Positions 1 through 5,021 of a stretch of DNA of 5,021 nt are shown here, piece after piece. The position numbers were made by a program, and so were the translations under genes. This DNA is from Bacteroidales bacterium (GTDB lineage Bacteria; Bacteroidota; Bacteroidia; Bacteroidales; UBA7960). The notes beneath the pieces were generated by a model, which was not told the origin of the DNA, did not search any database, and worked only from the letters and a program-made list of their open reading frames with translations. The first letter of the stretch is position 1; each line of letters opens with the position of its first letter. The stretch spans positions 1 to 5,021 of the forward strand of contig SLOR01000031.1 of the NCBI GenBank assembly GCA_007132395.1, read 5' to 3'.

Positions 1-188
1 ATAAATGGGTTATGCTCCTCCAGTAAATTCTTCAATTGCAGCACATCATAAGGAAAGGGAATGATGGCAGTCTCATATCCCATTGCACACAATGCTTTTG
101 CAAAAAACTCAGCTTCCTGCAAAACATCCAGTTCATCAGCCGGGGCATTCTCAGAAAGAGGACTATGTAAAATCAGAATTTTCTTCAT
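1..188 (-). CDS. Second ATP-grasp (D-Ala-D-Ala ligase-like) protein, N-terminal fragment
   Basis: Only the first 62 codons are inside the window; the frame is open to the left edge. The start is an ATG at 188-186, ten bases after the stop codon of the upstream ligase-like gene, so translational coupling is plausible. The protein begins MKKILILHSPLSENAPADEL and then has a helix-rich stretch (DVLQEAEFFAKALCAMGYET) leading to a strand AIIPFPYD. This beta-alpha-beta start, with an acidic 'DELDVL' segment followed by '..aL..mGYe...iPF', matches my recollection of the N-terminal (pre-ATP-grasp) domain of one branch of D-Ala-D-Ala-ligase-like proteins. The catalytic lysine, Asp, Glu and Asn lie outside the window, so the enzyme class rests on this N-terminus and on the tandem position. 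It differs from its neighbour's N-terminus, so this is not a recent duplication. Another Rossmann-like protein is possible. Confidence 0.7.
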   Translation of the reverse strand, partial: MKKILILHSPLSENAPADELDVLQEAEFFAKALCAMGYETAIIPFPYDVLQLKNLLEEHNPF

Positions 189-198
189 ACCAGTATTA

Positions 199-1242
199 TC
201 AGGATAAATCTTTCAATTGTTGTGCGGTAATTCCTTTCTCTTCAGTGGCAATGCGTTGCAGAGCACTTTGCATTATTAAATCTATTAACTCAACATAAGA
301 AATGCCGGCGCGGGCAGCCAGTATGGGCAGGTCGCTGTGTACAGGATTGAGTCCTGCAAGGGGGTTTACCTCAATGAAATTGGGGATACCTGCAGCATCC
401 ATACGCACATCCACCCTGCCACCATCCCTGCATCCCAATGCCTTCCAGGCATCCAGGGCCACTTTGGCACACAGGCTGTACACCTGAGGTTCCACATCAG
501 CATATTCCACAAAATTTTCGTAATGGGCTTTATTATTATAGGAATAAATCCCTGAGGTTTCGTGGGGTTTGTAACACACCTCCATCATCCCTATAACCCG
601 GGCATTGTGCCCTGTACCCACAATACCCACGGTAAACTCCCTCCCGGGCAAAAACTCCTCAATGAGCAAACCCTGGTCATACCGACAGAAGCGGTCTGCA
701 ATAACCTTTTGCAACTGCTCGTAGTTGTAAACTTTAGAATCGGCAGCAATGCCTTTGCCCGTGCCTTCGGCCACAGGTTTTACGAATAAAGGATAAGAAA
801 GCGGATGATTAATAATATCTTCAGGTCGGTGTGCCACAATAAAGGGAGCTGTAGGGATGCCACAATCCCGGATTACATGCTTGGTCATTCCTTTATGCAG
901 GCTCAGTGCCATTACCAGCACATCGGAAAACACACAGGGAATCTGGAAAGTTTCGAGCACAGCAGGCACCTGTGCTTCCCGTCCTACACCCTTTACCCCC
1001 TCACAAATGTTAAAAACCAAATCCCATCGCTCGCCGCGAACAATGCGGTGGATAAGCGACTCCACATTCCCGATTTCAACCACCTTAAACCCCAGTTGTT
1101 GCAAGGCGCTGCTGATGCCTTCAATGGTTTCAGGGCTGTCAAATTCAGCCGCTTCCTCTTCTGTGAAGCCTTTGGCTATATAATCACTTTTCAGGTCGTA
1201 GGTAAAGCCCACGGTTTTGTATAATTTCTTGGGGTTCCTCAT
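199..1242 (-). CDS. D-Ala-D-Ala ligase-like ATP-grasp amide ligase
   Basis: A 347-residue ATP-dependent carboxylate-amine ligase, probably cytosolic, that would join an acyl-phosphate intermediate to an amine. Visible elements: an N-terminal domain (about 8-105) containing FNICEG (77-82) and GREAQVPAVLE (87-97); the ATP-binding lysine K155 in PLFVKPVAEGTGKGI (151-165); the nucleotide-contact stretch LLIEEFLPGREFTVGI (192-207); and metal ligands D279 (GGRVDVRMD), E291 and N293 (IEVNP), followed by HS at 302-303. These match the D-Ala-D-Ala ligase fold. It is unlikely to be the cell-wall enzyme. The usual N-terminal GGxSxEREVS signature is replaced by a segment near EFDSPETI (33-40), and the usual NTxPGMT is NPLAGLNP (293-300), so the substrate pocket differs. 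Start: ATG at 1242-1240, preceded by A-rich sequence without a Shine-Dalgarno. It follows the GNAT-HDAC gene by 70 bases and precedes another ligase-like gene by 10 bases. Fold confidence is high; the substrate is unknown. Confidence 0.9.
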   Translation of the reverse strand: MRNPKKLYKTVGFTYDLKSDYIAKGFTEEEAAEFDSPETIEGISSALQQLGFKVVEIGNVESLIHRIVRGERWDLVFNICEGVKGVGREAQVPAVLETFQIPCVFSDVLVMALSLHKGMTKHVIRDCGIPTAPFIVAHRPEDIINHPLSYPLFVKPVAEGTGKGIAADSKVYNYEQLQKVIADRFCRYDQGLLIEEFLPGREFTVGIVGTGHNARVIGMMEVCYKPHETSGIYSYNNKAHYENFVEYADVEPQVYSLCAKVALDAWKALGCRDGGRVDVRMDAAGIPNFIEVNPLAGLNPVHSDLPILAARAGISYVELIDLIMQSALQRIATEEKGITAQQLKDLS

Positions 1243-1312
1243 ATTATTCTGATTGTTCTAATTCTTCCTGGTTGATAAATTGAATGTGGTGTGATGCGTG
1301 GGTTTACTAAGT

Positions 1313-3100
1313 TCAGGAATAAAATCCTTTTCTTAGTCCTTTAAAAAAGTTTAGGGCATTGATACCCAGGGTGCGACTCAGGTATCCTCCCTCCTGTACC
1401 ACCAGGGTGGGAATTTTTAACCTGCTAATCATTCCGGCATTAACTTCGAAATCCCTGGCGGTAAAGGTAAAAGTGCCCGTAGGGTCGCCTTTGGCGGTAT
1501 CCAACCCCAGGCATACCACAAGGAATGCCGGTTTGAATGTTTCAATCCTTTGCAAAGCCTCCAACAGCACAGTTCTGTATGTGCCGGCGTCAGTTCCTTC
1601 CTTAAGCGGGTAGTTGTAATTATATCCCAAACCCTCTCCTGCACCCTTTTCATCCCTAAACCCGCAAAAGTAGGGATAAGTAGTGGCCGGATGTCCGTGC
1701 AGACTGAGCGTAAGCACATCCTTCCTTTGGTAAAATATTTCCTGTTGCCCGTTGCCATGGTGGTAGTCGATATCCAGAATAGCTACCTTACCCAGCATAG
1801 AGAAATAGTTGGCTGCCACGGCTGCTGTATTTAAATAACAGAAGCCACCAAACACGCGGCTTTCGGCGTGGTGACCGGGAGGCCTTACCAGGGCATAGGC
1901 CAGTCCGCCGTGTTCAATGAGGGCATTAGCGCAGCTCAGGGCACAATCTACAGCACGGGAGGCAGCCTTCCATACATTTTTATGGATAGGCGTAAAAGTA
2001 TCGATACAATAATAACCTGCCAGTACTGAGGTATCCGTTGGTTTTTTGTGCGCATTACGTATGGGGAAAATGTAGGGATATATCGAATTGCCGGCAGGGA
2101 AGTTAGTCCCGGCACTTTTCAGAAAATCTACCATATCCTTTTGATGGACCTGCCGGATAAATTTCTCAGGAAAACTTTTCACCACGAGGTTTTGAAACAG
2201 ATTTGAATTTTCAAAGGCTTTCAGAATTCCAGGTATGCGCACCGGCGCTTCCACATAGCCCACTTCACGCACGTGGTGGATGGCGTGTTCATCATTTACG
2301 GCAAGAAAAACAGTTTTTAATGCAGGCGGCTGCGTTGAAGGAGTATTGCCAGAAACAGTTGCACCGGAAATGTCATCAGTATGATTATTTTTTTTGGTGG
2401 CGATGGTTTTTACGTAGCGAAAAGGTCTTAATAAAACTGGGTCATCCTGAAAAGAATCCACAACACGGTTGATATAATCAATTGGGCAATAGTCACCGTA
2501 TTTTCTTCTTAAAATAGCGTTTACAATACGGCGTGTATTTTTTGCCGTGGGCATAGGGTTACCATTCAGGCAATCAAAAACCAGGTATGGAGGACAGGTC
2601 TCCCCTTCTTTCACCGGCGTTTCGTAAAGTGTATTGGCAATAGGGCGAGCTCCGAACCCTTCATAAAATTTCAGTCGGCTGGCATTTTGTTTCAGCAGTT
2701 GCGGATTGTCGCAAAGCAGTGGGTCGTCGGGCAAGCATTCCATAAAAATACCACAGCAGTTGAGCAAGAGGGCCTCTTCCCTGCAACGGGAGTACAAGGC
2801 GCCTCCAATACCCGAGCTTACCTGGTTTTTGCCCGTGGCAATATAATCCAGGAAGCAAAAGTCCAAATCCGGGGCGTGCAGCAAAAGGGCGAAGCCCCTG
2901 ATGGTTCCATTAAACTTATCGGCTACAAACAAAATGCTTCGGAAACGGTATTTGAGCGGATTGCGCAATTGCTCGGGAAGTGACAGGATTTTTTCCTCTT
3001 TCATATCTGAAAAATGATGGCGCAGAATCTCCATTACCTGCTCCACGGCATTCTTGTTCATTGGGAACAAATCATCATTCACTTTTCTGATGCGAAACAT
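1313..3100 (-). CDS. GNAT acetyltransferase - HDAC/acetylpolyamine amidohydrolase fusion
   Basis: A 595-residue, two-domain protein, with no signal peptide or membrane segment seen. Residues 1 to about 178 form a GNAT N-acetyltransferase: the acetyl-CoA pyrophosphate loop is at NQVSSGIGGALYSRCREEA (92-110), with the typical late segment SRLKFYEGFGARPI (141-154). Residues about 181-262 are a linker including a conserved-looking stretch near KYGDYCPIDYI (200-210). Residues about 263-595 form a zinc-dependent deacetylase: RPPGHHAE (406-413) with the catalytic histidine pair H410/H411, GFCYLNTAAVAA (419-430), zinc ligands D445 and H447 in DIDYHHGNG (443-451), SLHGHP (466-471), third zinc ligand D534 in LGLDTAKGDP (531-540), and catalytic tyrosine Y573 in QEGGY (569-573). 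All catalytic residues are present, so deacetylase activity is expected on a small acetylated amine or polyamine-like substrate. Start: ATG at 3100-3098, 59 bases after the aminomutase stop. Acetylating and deacetylating domains on one chain are unusual; next to an aminomutase, the GNAT half may play the role of AblB (beta-lysine acetyltransferase). The true substrate is inferred only. Confidence 0.93.
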   Translation of the reverse strand: MFRIRKVNDDLFPMNKNAVEQVMEILRHHFSDMKEEKILSLPEQLRNPLKYRFRSILFVADKFNGTIRGFALLLHAPDLDFCFLDYIATGKNQVSSGIGGALYSRCREEALLLNCCGIFMECLPDDPLLCDNPQLLKQNASRLKFYEGFGARPIANTLYETPVKEGETCPPYLVFDCLNGNPMPTAKNTRRIVNAILRRKYGDYCPIDYINRVVDSFQDDPVLLRPFRYVKTIATKKNNHTDDISGATVSGNTPSTQPPALKTVFLAVNDEHAIHHVREVGYVEAPVRIPGILKAFENSNLFQNLVVKSFPEKFIRQVHQKDMVDFLKSAGTNFPAGNSIYPYIFPIRNAHKKPTDTSVLAGYYCIDTFTPIHKNVWKAASRAVDCALSCANALIEHGGLAYALVRPPGHHAESRVFGGFCYLNTAAVAANYFSMLGKVAILDIDYHHGNGQQEIFYQRKDVLTLSLHGHPATTYPYFCGFRDEKGAGEGLGYNYNYPLKEGTDAGTYRTVLLEALQRIETFKPAFLVVCLGLDTAKGDPTGTFTFTARDFEVNAGMISRLKIPTLVVQEGGYLSRTLGINALNFFKGLRKGFYS

Positions 3101-3159
3101 AGCAGTAGTTTGTTGTTAGGTGCAGCACTATAAGAAAGGACAATCAAAATCAGAAGACC

Positions 3160-4416
3160 TCAGCAAGAGTCGGGATAATAAAATATTTTCCCTTCGTAAT
3201 TGCGTAACACTACATTCCCGTTTTGCCTTCCCTGATAGTAATCGGGCAAAAGCGGAATTTTACCGCCACCTCCGGGTGCATCGATTACGTAGTGTGGTAC
3301 AGCATAACCTGAAGTATGCCCTCTTAAGCCTTCAATGATTTCCAGCCCTTTAGCTATGGTAGTTCTAAAGTGAGCCGAACCCAGGATAGGGTCGCACTGG
3401 TAAAGGTAATAGGGTCGAACGCGGTTTTTAAGCAATCCCTGCATTAATAAACGCATTGTGGCTACATCGTCATTCACACCCTTGAGCAATACAGTTTGAC
3501 TTCCCAGAGGAATACCGGCATCGGCAAGTTTTTGCAATGCAACACTTGCTTCAGGAGTAAGCTCATCGGGGTGAGTGGCGTGAATACTGATATAGAGCGG
3601 ATGGTATTTTTTCAGCACTCCCAACAGTTGGCGGGTAATGCGCTGAGGCAGTACAATAGGTACCTTGCTTCCTATCCTGATGATTTCCACGTGCGCAATA
3701 TTGCGTAAAGAAGAAAGCAGGAAATCGAGAAGTTTATCGGGCAATGTAAGGGCATCGCCCCCGGATATAAGTACATCGCGGATTTCTGTATGTTCACGAA
3801 TATAACTGATGGCCGGTAGCCAGGCATGCACCCCCTGATGACATTTTTGTGATGCCACCATATGCGAACGTGTGCAATAACGACAATATGCGGCACAAAA
3901 ACCGGTAACCAGAAACAAAGCCCTGTCGGGGTATCGGTGCACCAGGTTGGGCACTACGCTGTCGTGGTGTTCTGATAAAGGGTCGGAAGCCTCTCCCGGA
4001 CTTACCACAAACTCATCAATTACCGGAACCATACTGCGCCTGATTGCCTGCTGGCTGTTAGCAGCATCCATCAAACTGGCATAATAAGGTGTGATACGAA
4101 TGGGTAAGTTGTCGTGAAAACCCGGTTGGGGTTTGATTTCATTTTCACTCAGTTGCAAAACCCTGCTAAGAGACTGTAAACTGGTAAAGGAGTTTTTCAA
4201 CTGCCATTGCCAGCTGTTCCAGTCACGGATACTTGCATCTGAAAAAAATCGGTGTAGGAAATCCAGCGAACGATTGGAAACAATCGTACCATTTAGTGTT
4301 TTGGGGGTAGGCATTGAAAGAGACGCACCACTTGGAGGTTCGTCAGGTTCATCGGCCTCAGGAATACCATTACATCCAGTAACAGCAACCTTGGGTTGAA
4401 GCTCGGAAGCTTTCAT
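3160..4416 (-). CDS. kamA: KamA-family radical SAM enzyme, predicted lysine 2,3-aminomutase
   Basis: A 418-residue radical SAM and PLP enzyme predicted to convert L-lysine to L-beta-lysine in the cytosol. The [4Fe-4S] cluster motif is C174-x3-C178-x2-C181 (CAAYCRYC), followed by R183, equivalent to the clostridial substrate-carboxylate arginine. The PLP lysine is K386 in DAPGGGGK. D342 (YQCD) and D379 (VIDAPGG) sit where clostridial Asp293 and Asp330 hold the lysine epsilon-amine, with the same 37-residue spacing; glutamate 2,3-aminomutase has Lys and Asn there. Other family marks are DWNSWQWQLKN, ITPYYASLM, HRYPDRALFLVT, ISGGDAL and GLRGHTSGYAVP. Oddities: the usual TRRRFAG is TRSHMVA, the structural-zinc cysteine after VND is Asp (D317), and the protein ends soon after LRNYEG without the CxCxxC tail. 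The N-terminus has about 50 extra, low-complexity residues. The ATG at 4416-4414 after an A-rich leader was chosen over an in-frame GTG at 4488 that would add 24 unlikely residues. Confidence 0.9.
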   Translation of the reverse strand: MKASELQPKVAVTGCNGIPEADEPDEPPSGASLSMPTPKTLNGTIVSNRSLDFLHRFFSDASIRDWNSWQWQLKNSFTSLQSLSRVLQLSENEIKPQPGFHDNLPIRITPYYASLMDAANSQQAIRRSMVPVIDEFVVSPGEASDPLSEHHDSVVPNLVHRYPDRALFLVTGFCAAYCRYCTRSHMVASQKCHQGVHAWLPAISYIREHTEIRDVLISGGDALTLPDKLLDFLLSSLRNIAHVEIIRIGSKVPIVLPQRITRQLLGVLKKYHPLYISIHATHPDELTPEASVALQKLADAGIPLGSQTVLLKGVNDDVATMRLLMQGLLKNRVRPYYLYQCDPILGSAHFRTTIAKGLEIIEGLRGHTSGYAVPHYVIDAPGGGGKIPLLPDYYQGRQNGNVVLRNYEGKIFYYPDSC

Positions 4417-4500
4417 CGTTTTTTTCTTAAAAAACTGTTTCGTACAAAAAAAAATTAAAGGCCATAGTCTCGAAAGTGTTGAATTCACTGCAATTGAACA

Positions 4501-4514
4501 GCTTTATTCAAAGC
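4501..4514. repeat. Small inverted repeat in the kamA leader
   Basis: GCTTT at 4501-4505 and AAAGC at 4510-4514 flank a 4-base loop. In the direction of kamA transcription it is not followed by a T run, so it does not look like a terminator. It may be a minor leader hairpin or chance. Confidence 0.25.
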
Positions 4515-4523
4515 CTGAAACTT

Positions 4524-4551
4524 ATTGCAATTGTAATGTATTTTTAAATAC
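4524..4551. repeat. Two abutting short palindromes upstream of kamA
   Basis: 4524-4537 reads ATTGCAATTGTAAT, a 14-bp palindrome with one mismatched pair. It is followed directly by 4538-4551, GTATTTTTAAATAC, with 6-bp arms around a 2-base centre. Together they could be an operator for a dimeric regulator or a small cruciform. AT-rich sequence produces such palindromes by chance, so the functional claim is weak. Confidence 0.3.
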
Positions 4552-4721
4552 AAAAAACATTTAGATATAATTTTTTCATGCAAGAATAATAACCCGCAAT
4601 CAACTGTTAATCTGCAATTTAAACAATTATGTTCACTGCTTTAAAATACAAAATGCAGGACAGCTTCACAAAACCTTTCAACATTAAGAATTATTGCAAA
4701 AAAGAACAAAAGGGAGGTAGT

Positions 4722-5021
4722 TTATTTTCGGCTCAACGCCCAAAGTCCAAGGGTAGTAATCAGGCCATTAACGATAAGGATTTCAAAGCCAAAACGATAG
4801 CCCCACAACCATTGTTGTGAGTTAATACTAAGAAGATAGCTCAATATGGGAGAGGCAATACAAATCAAAGGCACCCATTTGTCTTTCACTTTCTTTTTAG
4901 TGTATAATCCAAAAAAGAACAAACCCAGCAAGGGCCCATAGGTGTAACCGGCAATGGTAAACAGTTTACTGATAAGTGCAGCATCATTGATGGCACGATA
5001 GCCGATGATAATAAACAATAC
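4722..5021 (-). CDS. Sodium:solute symporter (SSS)-like membrane protein, C-terminal fragment
   Basis: The last 99 residues and the TAA stop (4724-4722) of a gene that begins beyond the right edge; the frame is open through position 5021, and the TTG at 5018 is an internal leucine, not a start. The fragment has three clear membrane segments: around LFTIAGYTYGPLLGLFFFGL, around WVPLICIASPILSYLLSI, and around FGFEILIVNGLITTLGLWAL. It also has the end of an earlier hydrophobic segment (VLFIIIGY). A basic loop, YTKKKVKDKW, lies between the first two, and the protein ends SRK. The YGPLLGLFFFGLYTKK pattern resembles the C-terminal helices of Bacteroidetes SSS-family sodium/solute symporters, but the sodium-site helices are outside the window, so substrate and coupling ion cannot be read. 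It is 305 bases upstream of kamA and co-directional; a link to the operon is possible but not shown. Confidence 0.72.
   Translation of the reverse strand, partial: VLFIIIGYRAINDAALISKLFTIAGYTYGPLLGLFFFGLYTKKKVKDKWVPLICIASPILSYLLSINSQQWLWGYRFGFEILIVNGLITTLGLWALSRK

Larger units (their letters stand above)
4417..4721 (-). promoter_or_regulatory. AT-rich intergenic leader, probable promoter region of the kamA operon
   Basis: This 305-base gap separates the symporter-like gene from kamA and carries no credible coding sequence. It is strongly AT-rich. No exact match to the Bacteroidetes promoter consensus (TTTG, spacer, TAnnTTTG) was found. The best partial candidate on the minus strand is TTTTG, 20 bases, then TATTTTAA, running from about 4673 to 4641; it is weak. 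Other contents are the word TGCAATT three times (4489, 4526, 4613), adjoining short palindromes at 4524-4551, a 5-bp-stem hairpin at 4501-4514, and a run of nine T's on the transcribed-sense strand (4454-4446), about 30 bases before the kamA ATG. The gap length argues that kamA starts its own transcript, but the exact start cannot be placed. Confidence 0.45.

Noticed and set aside
83..1224. Several plus-strand open frames opposite the ATP-grasp gene, up to 139 codons
   Set aside because: They lie antisense to a gene with clear family motifs, show no recognisable domain and overlap each other in different frames.
199..1242. Housekeeping cell-wall D-alanine-D-alanine ligase
   Set aside because: The Ddl N-terminal signature and the NTxPGMT motif are absent, and the neighbours are not cell-wall genes.
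1399..1412. Short palindrome CCACCAGGGTGG
   Set aside because: It lies within the HDAC coding sequence, in codons for the conserved strand before the catalytic GGY, so it is best explained by coding constraint.
3160..4416. EpmB (elongation factor P lysine aminomutase) or glutamate 2,3-aminomutase as alternative identities
   Set aside because: No epmA or efp gene is nearby, and the long WNSWQWQ...ITPYYASL N-terminal region fits free-lysine aminomutases. Asp342 and Asp379 match lysine rather than glutamate recognition.
4446..4454. Nine-base T run on the minus strand as a terminator or attenuator tail
   Set aside because: No stable GC-rich stem precedes it, so it is more likely part of the AT-rich leader.
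4417..4488. In-frame GTG start at 4488, giving a 442-residue KamA
   Set aside because: The added 24 residues come from a T-rich leader and read like noise (SRLWPLIFFCTKQFFKKK), while the ATG at 4416 has an A-rich leader typical of Bacteroidetes and gives a length close to the family's.
4636..4658. Possible terminator hairpin (CTGC...GCAG) downstream of the symporter-like gene
   Set aside because: The stem is only 4 bp plus a bulged extension, and no T run follows it on the minus strand.
4629..4820. Plus-strand 63-codon open frame across the intergenic gap and symporter end
   Set aside because: Over half of it overlaps the symporter-like gene antisense, and its composition is low-complexity and lysine-rich with no recognisable domain.

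Overview
The window reads as a piece of a Bacteroidetes (Bacteroidota) chromosome. This is inferred from moderate GC content, A/T-rich leaders without Shine-Dalgarno sequences ahead of the start codons, and the protein sequences themselves. No RNA genes, insertion sequences, CRISPR arrays or phage genes were seen. Every convincing gene lies on the minus strand, so transcription runs from the right edge to the left edge.

Layout in the direction of transcription: (1) 5021-4722, the C-terminal 99 residues of a multi-pass membrane protein resembling the sodium:solute symporter (SSS) family. (2) 4721-4417, an AT-rich 305-base gap with several short palindromes and a repeated TGCAATT word, probably holding the promoter of what follows. 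(3) 4416-3160, a KamA-family radical SAM enzyme, predicted to be a lysine 2,3-aminomutase because both lysine-recognising aspartates are present. (4) 3100-1313, a two-domain protein with an N-terminal GNAT acetyltransferase and a C-terminal zinc deacetylase of the HDAC/acetylpolyamine amidohydrolase superfamily. (5) 1242-199, a D-Ala-D-Ala-ligase-like ATP-grasp enzyme. (6) 188-1, the first 62 codons of a second, different ligase-like protein that continues past the left edge.

Genes 3 to 6 are co-directional with gaps of 59, 70 and 10 bases, so they are probably one operon. Read together they suggest a small-molecule pathway. The aminomutase would turn L-lysine into beta-lysine. The GNAT domain would acetylate an amine, possibly the epsilon-amine, as AblB does in the N-epsilon-acetyl-beta-lysine osmolyte pathway. 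One or two ATP-grasp enzymes would form amide bonds to this or a related amine. The HDAC domain would remove the acetyl group again. The individual families are secure. The product, the order of steps and the idea of acetyl protection are inference. This four-gene set, with opposing acetyltransferase and deacetylase domains on one chain, is the candidate undescribed system in the window.
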